Positions 25,336 through 33,826 of a stretch of 64,000 nt of DNA are shown piece by piece. A program made the translations under genes and the position numbers. Position 1 is the first letter of the stretch. The number at the start of each line of letters is the position of its first letter. Source of the stretch: Pseudonocardia terrae (GTDB lineage Bacteria > Actinomycetota > Actinomycetes > Mycobacteriales > Pseudonocardiaceae); contig NZ_JAJTTE010000033.1 in assembly GCF_021343995.1 (NCBI RefSeq), positions 1 to 64,000 of the forward strand. The letters run 5' to 3'. Below the pieces are notes generated by a model. It had not been told where the DNA came from and made no database searches. It worked only from the letters and a program-made list of their open reading frames with translations.

Positions 25336-25694
25336 CAGTTGTTGCCACCCCGCGACGCGGCGACGACGGCCGGCCTGACGTCGACCAGGTAGACCAGCAT
25401 CGCGACCGTGCCGGCCAGCCAGAACAGCGTGAGCTCGCTGCGCAGCCCCTGGAACGAGGCGACGACCCCGAGCAGGCTGGGCGAGGAGATCACCCCGAAG
25501 ACCGGGATGACCAGCAGGAACAGCGCGGCCGCGCCGGTGATGCCCAGCCAGGCGTTCTTGGTCAGCTTGCTGGCCGCCTGGAAGGCGTCGGCACGCTGGC
25601 GGACGGCGTGCACGAAGGCGTAACCCGAACACGCCGCGACCACGATGCCGATCACGCACAGCACCAGTCGGTCGAGCATGGTGAACACGTTCAC
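25332..25694 (-). CDS. DUF2516 membrane protein
   Basis: A 120-residue protein with three or four hydrophobic segments (LVLCVIGIVVAACSGYAFV, ITGAAALFLLVIPVFGVIS, LFWLAGTVAMLVYLVDVRP). A charged loop lies between the first two (RADAFQAASKLTKNAWLGI). The pattern and position match DUF2516, next to HbhA-like and XRE genes as in M. tuberculosis Rv0474-Rv0476. Function unknown. It is followed by the coupled YbaK gene. A terminator lies between it and the HbhA-like gene, so it has its own promoter. Confidence 0.78.
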   Translation of the reverse strand: MNVFTMLDRLVLCVIGIVVAACSGYAFVHAVRQRADAFQAASKLTKNAWLGITGAAALFLLVIPVFGVISSPSLLGVVASFQGLRSELTLFWLAGTVAMLVYLVDVRPAVVAASRGGNNW

Positions 25695-25763
25695 CGGCCC
25701 AGACTACGTGCGACGGCGGGATCAGGACATACCCGCACACCGTGAGTGGTGTCCCTGCAGAGA

Positions 25764-25799
25764 CCGACGGCCCCGGAGCGGGTGCTCCGGGGCCGTCGG
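25764..25799 (-). terminator. Strong hairpin terminator after the HbhA-like gene
   Basis: A perfect 16-bp stem (CCGACGGCCCCGGAGC at 25764-25779 with 25784-25799) and 4-nt loop, 13 bp after the stop codon. Confidence 0.85.
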
Positions 25800-25812
25800 G
25801 ACGCGGGCGGCG

Positions 25813-26649
25813 TCAGCTGTCGGACGTGGTGCCCGTGCGGCGGGTGGCCGGCTTGCGGGTCGCGGTCTTCGGCGAGGTCTTCGCCGGGGTCGCGGCCTTC
25901 GCGGCCGGGGTCTCGCTCTTCACCGCCGTCTCGGTCTTCGGGGCGGGCTCGGTTGTCGGCGTGGTGCTGTTCGCCGCGCGGCGCGTGGTGCTGCGCGTGG
26001 TGGCGGCGGCCTCGTCACCGGCCTCGTCGACCGCCTTCGCGGCGTCCTTGCCCGCCTCGGCGACGGCCTTCGACGCGTCCTCGGACACCTCGGTGATGGT
26101 CCCGGCGACCTCGTCGGCGGCCTTCTGGGTACGGACGGCGACCTTCTCGCCGGCCGAACGGGTCTGGCGGGTCAGCGTGGCGAGGGCCTTCTCCGCGGCG
26201 TCGTGCGCGTCGTCGACCAGGGTGTCGACCCGCGCGTCGAACTTGCCGGTGAGCTCCTCGACCTGGCTGAAAGCCTGCTTGACCTGCGGCTGCTTCCGGA
26301 TCTCGGACCAGGTGCCCGCACCGTGGCGGGCGAGGTCGGCGTAGGCCTTCTCCGCCCGGGCACGCCACACCTCGACGACCTTGCGCAGCTCCTCGGCGGT
26401 CAGCCGGCCGCGCAGGCTCTCGATCTCGCCGGGAAGGTCGGAGGCGAGCTTCTGGGCCGCCTCGGCCTGGGCGGTGGCGGCGGTCTTCGCGTTGCTGTAC
26501 GCGCCGAGGATGCTCGAGTAGGCGTACTCGCCGGCACCCAGGACGGCCAGCAGCGGGGTCTTCACGGTCTCCGCCTGCTCGGCGGCGGACTTGGCAGCCT
26601 GCTCACGGACCTTGCGGACGTCCGCGGCGGTCGGCAGCGACACGGCCAT
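25813..26649 (-). CDS. HbhA-like heparin-binding hemagglutinin family protein
   Basis: A 278-residue protein rich in Ala, Glu, Lys and Thr. The N-terminal 170 residues are predicted long helices and coiled coil (VRKVREQAAKSAAEQAE, then VVEVWRARAEKAYADLARHG). The C-terminal 100 residues form a Lys/Ala/Pro/Thr tail (PAAKAATPAKTSPKTATRK) like the heparin-binding tail of mycobacterial HbhA. No signal peptide is visible, as in HbhA. The ATG at 26649 follows AGGAAGTG. It sits 5 bp after the XRE regulator, the same order as Rv0474-Rv0475. Adhesin activity is not implied; a surface or lipid-domain role is the family expectation. Confidence 0.72.
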   Translation of the reverse strand: MAVSLPTAADVRKVREQAAKSAAEQAETVKTPLLAVLGAGEYAYSSILGAYSNAKTAATAQAEAAQKLASDLPGEIESLRGRLTAEELRKVVEVWRARAEKAYADLARHGAGTWSEIRKQPQVKQAFSQVEELTGKFDARVDTLVDDAHDAAEKALATLTRQTRSAGEKVAVRTQKAADEVAGTITEVSEDASKAVAEAGKDAAKAVDEAGDEAAATTRSTTRRAANSTTPTTEPAPKTETAVKSETPAAKAATPAKTSPKTATRKPATRRTGTTSDS

Positions 26650-26654
26650 GATGA

Positions 26655-27083
26655 TCACTTCCTCTGTTCGGTCGGGACGCCGGGATCGACCGGTAGGTCG
26701 TTCTCCCGCCGGAAGGACTGGTAGATGTCGAGCAGAACCTGCTTCTGACGCTCCGTGAGGGAGGCGTCCGAGAGGACCGCGTCGGTGACGACGCTGGTGG
26801 GCCGTTCCTCGAGGATCCCCGCCTTGACGTAGAGCGCCTCGGCGGAGATCCGCAGCCCCTTCGCGATCTGCTGCAGGATCTCGGCCGACGGCTTGCGCAG
26901 CCCGCGCTCGATCTGGCTGAGGTACGGGTTGCTGACGCCGGCCGTCCGGGCGAGCTGCCGCAGCGAGACCTGGGCGGCCTCCCGCTGGGCGCGGATGTAG
27001 GAGCCGATGTCGTCCACGGTCTTCTCGACGACGTGACCCACCTGACCCACGGCCTGGTCGATCAACGGCTTGTCGTCCGACAT
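26655..27083 (-). CDS. XRE-family transcriptional regulator (Rv0474-like)
   Basis: A 142-residue regulator with an N-terminal helix-turn-helix (AQVSLRQLARTAGVSNPYLSQIERG, residues about 35-60) and a helical C-terminal region (ALYVKAGILEE, TERQKQVLLDIYQSFRREN). The ATG at 27083 follows GGGGGAGGTG. It precedes the HbhA-like gene by 5 bp, implying one transcript and probable control of that unit. A palindrome in the divergent intergenic region (27135-27151) is a candidate operator. Confidence 0.85.
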   Translation of the reverse strand: MSDDKPLIDQAVGQVGHVVEKTVDDIGSYIRAQREAAQVSLRQLARTAGVSNPYLSQIERGLRKPSAEILQQIAKGLRISAEALYVKAGILEERPTSVVTDAVLSDASLTERQKQVLLDIYQSFRRENDLPVDPGVPTEQRK

Positions 27084-27134
27084 GCACTCACCTCCCCCGG
27101 ACACGATCAACCGTACGGACCACCGCTAGCTCCT

Positions 27135-27151
27135 GCAAGCGCAATGCTTGC
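27135..27151. promoter_or_regulatory. Palindrome GCAAGC-N5-GCTTGC
   Basis: GCAAGCGCAATGCTTGC is perfect apart from its 5-nt centre and lies between the divergent XRE regulator and crcB genes, about 52 nt from the regulator start. Candidate autoregulatory operator. Confidence 0.45.
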
Positions 27152-27194
27152 GCTGGTGGCGTGGGCCTCGTCACGATTTCGAGCGTCTGCGTCC

Positions 27195-27200
27195 TAGAGT
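27195..27200 (+). promoter_or_regulatory. -10 box TAGAGT, leaderless crcB promoter
   Basis: TAGAGT ends 6 nt before the GTG at 27207, leaving no space for a fluoride riboswitch in the transcript. Confidence 0.5.
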
Positions 27201-27206
27201 GGTTCG

Positions 27207-27665
27207 GTGACCGAGGACCTGCCTCCCACCGGCGAGGACATCGTCCAGGCGCCGCCGAGACCTGCGATGGAGCCGTTCCGCGGCCAGGGCCCCGCCACGC
27301 TCGTGGTGGCCCTCGGCGGGGCCATCGGCGCGCTCGCACGGTGGGCGGTGGGTCTGGGCCTGCCCACCCTGCCGGGGGCGTTCCCGCTCGGGACCTTCCT
27401 CATCAACGTCGCCGGCTGCGCCGCCATCGGCGTGGTGCTGGTGGCGCTGACCGAGCTGCGGCAGGCGCATCCCCTGTGGCGGCCCTTCCTCGCGACGGGG
27501 ATCCTCGGCGGCTTCACCACCTTCTCGACCTTCTCGGTCGACAGCCAGCACCTGCTGCTGGGCGGCCACCTCGCGCTGGGCCTGCTCTACCTGGCCGGCA
27601 CGCTGGGCGCGGCCGTGGCGGCGACCTGGTTCGGCGCCGCCGTGACGAGGAGGCTCGGCCGATGA
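27207..27665 (+). CDS. crcB: Fluoride channel CrcB/Fluc, subunit 1
   Basis: A 152-residue protein with an extra 25-residue N-terminus and four membrane helices. Family motifs include GGAIGALARWAVG, GTFLINVAGCAAIG and GGFTTFSTFSVD, the last forming the phenylalanine-lined fluoride pore. Fluc channels are dual-topology dimers; actinobacteria often encode two subunits in tandem, as here. The stop overlaps the ATG of the second gene. Leaderless GTG start; no riboswitch is present. Confidence 0.9.
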   Translation: MTEDLPPTGEDIVQAPPRPAMEPFRGQGPATLVVALGGAIGALARWAVGLGLPTLPGAFPLGTFLINVAGCAAIGVVLVALTELRQAHPLWRPFLATGILGGFTTFSTFSVDSQHLLLGGHLALGLLYLAGTLGAAVAATWFGAAVTRRLGR

Positions 27666-28018
27666 CCGCCCTGCTCGTCATCCTCGGCGCGGTCGTCGGT
27701 GCGCCCGCCCGCTTCCTCACCGACCGGCTCGTGCAGTCGCGGCACACCAGCGGCTTCCCGTGGGGCACGTTCACGGTGAACGTCGTCGGCTCGTTCATCC
27801 TGGGGACGGTGGCCGCGGCCACCACCTCCCCCACGGTGACCGCGCTGGTCGTCACCGGGTTCTGCGGGGCCCTGACCACCTACTCGACGTTCGGCTACGA
27901 GACCGTCCAGCTCGCGCGGCAGGGCAGCCCGCTGCTCGCGACCTTCAACGCGGTCGGGTCCGTCATGGCGGGCCTGGGCGCCGCAGGCCTCGGCCTGGCC
28001 GTCGGCGCCGTGCTGTGA
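27662..28018 (+). CDS. crcB: Fluoride channel CrcB/Fluc, subunit 2
   Basis: A 118-residue four-helix protein with GAVVGAPARFLTDRL, GTFTVNVVGSFILG and GALTTYSTFGYETV. It begins in the stop of the first subunit (ATGA overlap), so equal synthesis is likely, as expected for an antiparallel heterodimer exporting fluoride across the inner membrane. It converges with the DUF445 gene (16 bp between stops). Confidence 0.9.
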   Translation: MTALLVILGAVVGAPARFLTDRLVQSRHTSGFPWGTFTVNVVGSFILGTVAAATTSPTVTALVVTGFCGALTTYSTFGYETVQLARQGSPLLATFNAVGSVMAGLGAAGLGLAVGAVL

Positions 28019-28034
28019 CCGGGGGACGCCGAGG

Positions 28035-29357
28035 TCAGAACACCAGCTGGGAGACGGTGTAGATCACCAGGCCGGCCAGCGCGCCGACGACCGTGCCGTT
28101 GATCCGGATGAACTGGAGGTCGCGGCCGACCTGCAGCTCGATCTTGCGGGAGGTCTCCTCCGCGTCCCACCGGGCCACGGTGTCGGTGATCAGGGTCGTG
28201 ATCTCGCGCCGGTAGTGCCGCACGACGTATCCCGCGGCGTCGGCCAGCCAGCCGTCCAGGCGGGCCCGCAGCTCGGCGTCGCCGGACAGCCTGGTGCCGA
28301 GCGCGACCAGCCCGTCGCGCACCCGCCCCCGCAGCTCGCTCGACGGGTCCGCCGCGGCGTCGAGGATCATGCCCTTGACCACGCCCCAGGCCTGTCCGAT
28401 GAACTTCTGGACGTCGGGGTGGTCGACGATCTGCTGCTTGACCTGCTCGGCCCGCGCGATCGTCTTCGGGTCGCTCTGCAGGTCCCGGGCGAACTCGGCG
28501 AGGAAGCGGTCGATCGCGTGCCGCAGCGGGTGCTCGGGGTCGGTCTTGACCGCCCACGCGTATCCCTGGACCTCGTTGAACAGCTTGTCCGCGACCATGT
28601 CGTCGACGAACCGCGGTGTCCACATCGGGGCGCGGTCGTGCACGACCCGCAGCACCATCTCCTGGTTGTCCGTGACCCAGTCGTAGGCGCGGTCGCAGAC
28701 GAGGTCGACCAGGTGGCGGTGCGCGCCGTCGTCGAGGATCCCCTCGAGGATCTTGCCGAGCGGCGGCCCGACCTCCTTCTCCAGCAGCTTGCGGACCAGC
28801 ACCTGCTCGATCAGGTCCTGGACGACGTCGTCGCGCAGCACGGTGACCAGGCCGCGGGCCGCGGTGGCCAGCTCGGCGGTGATGCGCTCCGCGTTCTGCG
28901 GCTGGCCGATCCAGCTGCCGACCCGGTGCGACACCTCCACGCGGCCGAGCTTCTCCCGCACCACGTCCTCGGACAGGAAGTTCTCCCCGACGAAGTCGCC
29001 GAGGCTGTCGCCGATCGTGTCCTTCTTCCGCGGGATGATCGCGGTGTGCGGGATCGGCAGCCCGAGCGGCCGCCGGAACAGCGCCGTGACCGCGAACCAG
29101 TCCGCCAGCGCACCGACCATGCCGGCTTCGGCGGCGGCGCGCACGTAGCCCGCCCACGCCTGGCCATGCAGCTCCAGGTACCGCATGACGAAGAAGACGA
29201 CCGTCGCGCCGAGCAGGAACCCGGTGGCGACGAGCTTCATCTTCCGGAGGTCGCGGCGCTTCTGGGCCTCGGCCACCGGGCCGAGGCCCAGCCCGGTCGG
29301 GATGCTGCTGCCGGTCGGCCGCGATGGCGCGGTGGCGAGGGCACGGTCGGAACTCAC
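28035..29357 (-). CDS. DUF445 membrane protein
   Basis: A 440-residue protein with a hydrophobic segment near residue 45-63 (LVATGFLLGATVVFFVMRYL), a second near the C-terminus (INGTVVGALAGLVIYTVSQL), and a long soluble middle rich in charged helices. The AGMVGALADWFAVTALFRRPLG and PHTAIIPRKKDTIGDSLGDF segments are hallmarks of DUF445. Function unknown. ATG at 29357. It stands alone, ended by convergent crcB genes and preceded by hairpins. Confidence 0.87.
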   Translation of the reverse strand: MSSDRALATAPSRPTGSSIPTGLGLGPVAEAQKRRDLRKMKLVATGFLLGATVVFFVMRYLELHGQAWAGYVRAAAEAGMVGALADWFAVTALFRRPLGLPIPHTAIIPRKKDTIGDSLGDFVGENFLSEDVVREKLGRVEVSHRVGSWIGQPQNAERITAELATAARGLVTVLRDDVVQDLIEQVLVRKLLEKEVGPPLGKILEGILDDGAHRHLVDLVCDRAYDWVTDNQEMVLRVVHDRAPMWTPRFVDDMVADKLFNEVQGYAWAVKTDPEHPLRHAIDRFLAEFARDLQSDPKTIARAEQVKQQIVDHPDVQKFIGQAWGVVKGMILDAAADPSSELRGRVRDGLVALGTRLSGDAELRARLDGWLADAAGYVVRHYRREITTLITDTVARWDAEETSRKIELQVGRDLQFIRINGTVVGALAGLVIYTVSQLVF

Positions 29358-29408
29358 CGCTTCATAGTGCCCGTCGGCGGAACGGCGTGTGACCGCGAAC
29401 CTGAGAAT

Positions 29409-29434
29409 CGGCCGTCCCGGAATGGGGACGGCCG
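29409..29434. terminator. Hairpin between the primase-domain and DUF445 genes
   Basis: A perfect 10-bp stem (CGGCCGTCCC with 29425-29434) and 6-nt loop downstream of the leftward gene at 29481; a second GC-rich inverted repeat lies between it and the stop. Confidence 0.55.
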
Positions 29435-29480
29435 GGCCCGGCGGTGGTCCACCGGACCCGGCCGGGTCCTGGGGAGCGGG

Positions 29481-29984
29481 TCAGCCCACGCGGACGGCCT
29501 GCACGGCCGGGTCCGGTCGGTCCGCCAGGGTCGAGCGCCGGCGGACGGCGGCCTGGACGGCCTCGACGATCACGGCGGCCTCGGGCACCTCGTAGCCGGT
29601 GAAAGAGGGGCGCACCCGCCACTGCACCCAACCGTCGGGCCGTTCGGTGGGCGGGGCCAGCACGCCGATGCCGTCCGTGTGGAGCACGACGTCCGTGTGC
29701 AGGGAGAGCTCCGCGGGCAGCGGGTGGTTCGGGGTCATGGGGAACCACCACGTGTCGTGCGGCGTCGCGGCGACCGGGACCACCATCCCGCGGTCACGCA
29801 GCGTGGCGCACACCTGCCGGCCGAGCTCGGCCGGAACCTCGATCACGTCGAGCACGGTCCCCGTGTCGAGCAGCACGTCGGTTCCCGGGCCCGGCACCAG
29901 CGGCCACCCGTGCTCGACGTACTCCACGGCGGCCGCCCGCAGCTCCGCGCCGTAGACGGCCCGGTAGCTGTCCCACCACGACAT
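29481..29984 (-). CDS. Short bifunctional primase/polymerase-domain-like protein
   Basis: A 167-residue protein resembling the Prim-Pol domain proteins of actinobacteria: AVEYVEHGWPLVPGPGTDVL at the start, then LDVIEVPAELGRQV and VAATPHDTWWFPM. It lacks the full set of catalytic acidic residues I would expect, and is shorter than active enzymes (about 250 residues or more), so catalysis is doubtful. I chose the ATG at 29984, nine bases after AGAGGAG; a TTG three codons upstream is possible. Neighbours do not explain its role. Confidence 0.6.
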   Translation of the reverse strand: MSWWDSYRAVYGAELRAAAVEYVEHGWPLVPGPGTDVLLDTGTVLDVIEVPAELGRQVCATLRDRGMVVPVAATPHDTWWFPMTPNHPLPAELSLHTDVVLHTDGIGVLAPPTERPDGWVQWRVRPSFTGYEVPEAAVIVEAVQAAVRRRSTLADRPDPAVQAVRVG

Positions 29985-30278
29985 CCGGCTCAACTCCTCT
30001 TTCCGTACCGATCATCCGTGACCCGGCGCGCCCGTCCGGCGTCGCTCACATCACATGCAACACCATCGGCGGGCACCGGGTTCGTGTTAGCCGGTCGCTC
30101 GCGGTGACCGCACGTGACCGAGAGGTGAGTGGCCCGCGCCACCGCCGACCGGTCCGTCACCCACCGGTGGTCGGCGGCCGACCGGTCGGCGGCCGGGGAC
30201 CGGCGGCTACTCCGTTCGAGGTTGCGACCGATCGGCGCACCGGCCGACGACGAACGGGCGTACCCCGATGATGGGGGC

Positions 30279-31190
30279 ATGCTGCTCGTCACCGGCGCCA
30301 CCGGGTTCCTGGGAAGCACGCTCGTCGCCCTCCTGGCGCGCCGCGGCCGGCCGGTGCGCGCGCTGGTGCGCGACCCGGTCCGCGCCGCCGCGCTGCTGCC
30401 CGAGGGCGTCCCGACGGCCGTCGGCCGGCTCGACGACCCCGGCTCGCTCGACGCCGCGCTGAAGGGCGCCGACGCGGTCCTGCACCTGGCCGGGATCGTC
30501 GGCGGCACACCCGAGGAGATCCGGGCCACCAACGTCGGCGGGACCCGGGCCGTGCTGGAGGCGATGGGCCGGGCCGGGGTACGCCGGCTCGTGCACGTGA
30601 GCAGCAGCGCGGCCGTGATGGACGCGTCGGGGCTGGTGGGCGAGCGGCCCGCGGGCCGGCCTGTCCTCACCGACCCCTACTCCCGGGCCAAGGCCGAGGC
30701 CGACGCGCTCGTGCTCGCGGCGGAGGAGGTCGATGCGTCGATCACGGTGCCGGTCAGCATCTACGGACCCAGCCCGGCCGGGCCGCAGAGCTACAACGGG
30801 CTGCTGCGGTTCCTGGCGCGCGGGGAGATCACCGAGGTCGTCGACGCCCCGATCGGCTGGGTGCTGGCGGAGGACGCCGCGGAGGGCGTGCTTTGCGCCC
30901 TGGACCGGGGCGAGCCCGGGCGGCGGTACGTGCTGTGCGGGGAGGTCGCGCCGTTCGGCCGGGTGTTGAACCGGGCCGCCGAGCTGCTCGGCACCCCGCA
31001 CCGGGTCAGGGCGCTCCCGCCGGGTTCGACGCTGGGACCCGACGCGTCGACCTTCGCCCGCCGTTCGGAGGTCTACGGCGGGTTCCCGCCGGTCCACGTC
31101 GACGACGCCGGCGCCCGCGCGCTCGGCCTCGCCCCGCGCGGGATCGAGGAGGGTCTGGCGCTCACCTGCGCCTGGCTGAAGAGCCTCTAG
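30279..31190 (+). CDS. NAD-dependent epimerase/dehydratase family protein
   Basis: An extended-SDR protein of 303 residues. The N-terminal nucleotide site is LLVTGATGFLGSTLVALLAR, then DAVLHLAGIVGG, and the catalytic serine and YxxxK are in VHVSSSAAV and DPYSRAKAEAD. The substrate domain (PVSIYGPSPAGP onward) is compatible with a dihydroflavonol-reductase-like or sugar epimerase role; the substrate is unknown. The ATG at 30279 is chosen because the Rossmann motif starts right after it; upstream in-frame sequence is not protein-like. It converges with cspA across a hairpin. Confidence 0.83.
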   Translation: MLLVTGATGFLGSTLVALLARRGRPVRALVRDPVRAAALLPEGVPTAVGRLDDPGSLDAALKGADAVLHLAGIVGGTPEEIRATNVGGTRAVLEAMGRAGVRRLVHVSSSAAVMDASGLVGERPAGRPVLTDPYSRAKAEADALVLAAEEVDASITVPVSIYGPSPAGPQSYNGLLRFLARGEITEVVDAPIGWVLAEDAAEGVLCALDRGEPGRRYVLCGEVAPFGRVLNRAAELLGTPHRVRALPPGSTLGPDASTFARRSEVYGGFPPVHVDDAGARALGLAPRGIEEGLALTCAWLKSL

Positions 31191-31195
31191 AGACG

Positions 31196-31233
31196 CCGCT
31201 GCCGGCGACCCCGAGGGGGATCGCCGGCAGCGG
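31196..31233. terminator. Bidirectional hairpin terminator between epimerase and cspA
   Basis: A long stem from 31196 to 31233 (CCGCTGCCGGCGACCC on the left, one mismatch) centred between convergent stops at 31190 and 31250. Confidence 0.8.
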
Positions 31234-31249
31234 AAGACTCAGACGACGC

Positions 31250-31453
31250 TCAGAGCGGGGTCACCGAGTCGGCCTGCGGGCCCTTGGCGCCCTGGCTGGC
31301 CTCGAAGGAGACGCGCTGGTTCTCCTCGAGGGTCCGGAAGCCGTTGGTCTGGATGGCCGAGTAGTGGACGAAGACGTCCGGCCCGTTGTCGTCGGTGGCG
31401 ATGAAGCCGAAGCCCTTCTCGGCGTTGAACCACTTGACGGTGCCCTGCGGCAT
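31250..31453 (-). CDS. cspA: Cold shock protein
   Basis: A 67-residue CspA-family RNA chaperone. RNP1 (KGFGFIA) and RNP2 (VFVHYSAI) are both present, flanked by GTVKWFNAEKG and the usual C-terminal SQGAKGPQADSV. Length and sequence are standard. The ATG at 31453 follows GGGAGAAAAAA. The upstream intergenic region is long (407 bp), room for the structured 5' leader common to cold shock genes. Confidence 0.95.
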   Translation of the reverse strand: MPQGTVKWFNAEKGFGFIATDDNGPDVFVHYSAIQTNGFRTLEENQRVSFEASQGAKGPQADSVTPL

Positions 31454-31860
31454 AGCTTTTTTCTCCCACACACTGAACGGATCCGGCCGACATGCCGACG
31501 GCCGGAGGTCGCGCGGGGCCCGGCGGTGGAAGAGGAGAGGTCCCCGACCACACGTGCGGAACCCGCTGTCACACGTTCCACGCACGCTGTCTCAACGATC
31601 GAGGAAAGACACGACTGCAACCAGGGCGAACGCTACCACGACCGGACGTGACGCCGGACGCAGATCTTGTGCTCACCCTCCGGACACCTCTGCAACACGG
31701 CCTTGTCCGGTTCGTTGCGCTACCGTGACCTACGGCCGCAGTCGCGACGGGCCGGCAGGGAAGACACGACAGCACGTCCCGCGTGGCGGACCGCCGCCGT
31801 CGCGACGAGGCCGGAGCCGGTCCTCCTCCGACCGACCCCTCGACGTGTGAAGGCGACCGT
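31454..31860. other. Divergent promoter region of cspA and desaturase
   Basis: About 407 bp without a supported gene, shared by the two divergent genes. It contains TACCGT and TAGCGT hexamers that could be -10 boxes for the two directions, and several short GC-rich inverted repeats. Small open frames here lack ribosome sites. Confidence 0.5.
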
Positions 31861-32823
31861 ATGACCAGCCTCGCCCCCGACCGCCCGCAGAGTCGCGCCG
31901 CCGAGCCGGCCACCGAAGGCCGCCGCTCGACGCTCGAGCACGTCCTCGTCATCGCGTTCATGGTCGTCCCGCTGCTGGCCGTCGCGGCCGCGGTCCCCGT
32001 CGCCTGGGGATGGGGGCTCGGCTGGGTCGACGTGGCGCTCTTCGTCGTCTTCTACATGGTCAGCGGGATGGGCGTGACCGTCGGCTACCACCGGCACTTC
32101 ACGCACGGCTCGTTCAAGGCGCGCCGCGGGCTGCGGATCGCGCTCGCCGTCGCGGGCTCGCTGGCGTTCCAGGGGAGCGTGGTGACCTGGGTGGCCGACC
32201 ATCGCCGCCACCACGCCTACTCCGACAAGGAGGGCGACCCGCACTCGCCGTGGCTGTACGGCACCGGTGCGCGCGCCCTGGTCAGGGGCTTCTGGCACTC
32301 GCACATGGGCTGGCTGCTCGACCGCGACAAGACCAACGCCCGGCGCTTCGCCCCCGACCTGCTCGCCGACCCCGCCCTCCGGCGCATCGGCGACAACTTC
32401 CTCTGGTTCGCCCTCACCAGCCTGCTGCTGCCGGGCCTGCTGGGCGGCCTGCTCACCTGGTCGATCGGCGGTGCGCTGTCCGCGGTGCTGTGGGCCGGGC
32501 TCGTGCGGGTGGCGCTGCTGCACCACGTCACCTGGTCGATCAACTCCGTGTGCCACATCTGGGGCGACCGGCCCTTCGCCGCGCGCGACCGGTCGGCCAA
32601 CGTCTGGTGGCTGGCGCTGCTGTCGTTCGGCGAGTCGTGGCACAACCTGCACCACGCCGACCCCACGTGCGCCCGCCACGGCGCCAAGCCCGGCCAGATC
32701 GACATCTCCGCCCGGCTCATCCGCATCTTCGAGGTGTTCGGGTGGGCACACTCCGTGCGCTGGCCGACCACGCGGCGCCTCGACCGGCTCTCGCGGCGCG
32801 CCGAGGCCGAGCACGCCGCGTGA
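31861..32823 (+). CDS. Acyl-CoA / fatty acid delta-9 desaturase
   Basis: A 320-residue integral membrane di-iron enzyme that introduces a double bond into acyl chains, adjusting membrane fluidity. The three histidine boxes are intact: HRHFTH (near 78), HRRHH (near 118) and HNLHH (near 261). Four hydrophobic segments are visible (VIAFMVVPLLAVAAAVPVAW, and so on). The ATG at 31861 follows GAAGG. The divergent cold shock gene suggests both respond to low temperature, an inference from position only. A dedicated reductase or rubredoxin is not adjacent. Confidence 0.9.
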   Translation: MTSLAPDRPQSRAAEPATEGRRSTLEHVLVIAFMVVPLLAVAAAVPVAWGWGLGWVDVALFVVFYMVSGMGVTVGYHRHFTHGSFKARRGLRIALAVAGSLAFQGSVVTWVADHRRHHAYSDKEGDPHSPWLYGTGARALVRGFWHSHMGWLLDRDKTNARRFAPDLLADPALRRIGDNFLWFALTSLLLPGLLGGLLTWSIGGALSAVLWAGLVRVALLHHVTWSINSVCHIWGDRPFAARDRSANVWWLALLSFGESWHNLHHADPTCARHGAKPGQIDISARLIRIFEVFGWAHSVRWPTTRRLDRLSRRAEAEHAA

Positions 32824-33121
32824 CCTCGGCGCTTTCCGTGCTCCACGTTCGGTGACGCAGAGCCCGACCGGGTGAGGGTGATCGCAGTCGTACGCCCTCG
32901 GGTGACGGCGGCACGTGCCCGCCGGGCGTGTCGTCGCCCGTCCAGGGGGTGACGGCCGGGTGGACCCACCGATCGAGGTCGCCCACATCGGTCGTCCTCC
33001 CCGGTCTCTCTCACGGAACGCGACTGCGGTAGTGGACCACCCGAGGTGGGGGTCTGGTCAGCACGAACGCCTCCTTCGCATGATTCGCCCGTCCCGCCGG
33101 GTGATCATCAGGAGGCTTGCC

Positions 33122-33808
33122 GTGCGGAAGAAGATCGCGCTCTCGCTCGTCGCGGTGGCGACCGGCGGCAGCGTCGCCGTCCTCGGTGCGGGGACCGCGT
33201 CCGCCGCGCCCGTCGCGGACCAGGTACCCCCCGTCATCGCCCCGGCCGGGCCCGTGGTGCCGGCGGTGCCGGTCGTGCCGGCCGTGCCCGAGACGCCGGT
33301 GGGCGGGCTGCTCAACGACGTCCTGCAGGGTCTGCAGGGGCTGCTCCCCGGCCTGCTCGGCGGCGTGGTCCCGCCCGACCCGACCGCCGTCGTCCCGGTG
33401 CCCGTGCCCGTCCCGGCGGACGCCGCCACGCCGGCGGCCCGGCAGGAGGTCACCGCCGCCGACCCGGCGCAGGTCCCGCCGCTGCCGGCCCCGCCGGCCG
33501 TGCCGGCCCCGGGGGCCGCGCCGCCCGTCGACCCGGCCCTGCCCGTCGACGCGCCCGCGCTCCCGACCGAGCCCGCGGTGCCCGCCGTTCCCGACCCGGC
33601 CCTCCCGCCGGTCCCCGGCGCCGCGCTGCCGGTCGACCCGGCCGTGCCCGTCGACGCCCCGGCCGTGCCGGCCCCGCCCGCCGATCCGACCCTGCCCGCC
33701 GTCCCCGACCCGGCCCTCCCGCCGGTGCCGGACCCCGTGACGGCCGTGCCCGCCCCGGCGGTGCCGCCGGCGCCGGCCCTCCCGGGCGACGCCGCCCCGG
33801 TCGGCTGA
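33122..33808 (+). CDS. Secreted Pro/Ala/Val-rich repeat protein
   Basis: A 228-residue protein with a clear signal peptide (KIALSLVAVATGGSVAVLG, cleavage probably after ASAAP) and almost nothing but Pro, Ala, Val, Asp after it. Degenerate units such as PAVPDPALPPVPG and PVDPALPVDAPALP repeat through the C-terminal two thirds. There is one short hydrophobic helix-like segment (GGLLNDVLQGLQGLLPGLLG). GTG start with AGGAGG six bases upstream. No enzymatic domain or anchor motif is visible; a wall-spanning or adhesive filler is plausible. A terminator follows at 33827. Confidence 0.72.
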   Translation: MRKKIALSLVAVATGGSVAVLGAGTASAAPVADQVPPVIAPAGPVVPAVPVVPAVPETPVGGLLNDVLQGLQGLLPGLLGGVVPPDPTAVVPVPVPVPADAATPAARQEVTAADPAQVPPLPAPPAVPAPGAAPPVDPALPVDAPALPTEPAVPAVPDPALPPVPGAALPVDPAVPVDAPAVPAPPADPTLPAVPDPALPPVPDPVTAVPAPAVPPAPALPGDAAPVG

Positions 33809-33826
33809 CCGCGGCCGAGACACCTC

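Noticed and set aside
27111..27206. Fluoride riboswitch before the crcB pair
   Set aside because: The -10 box lies 6 nt before the start codon, leaving no transcribed leader for a riboswitch.
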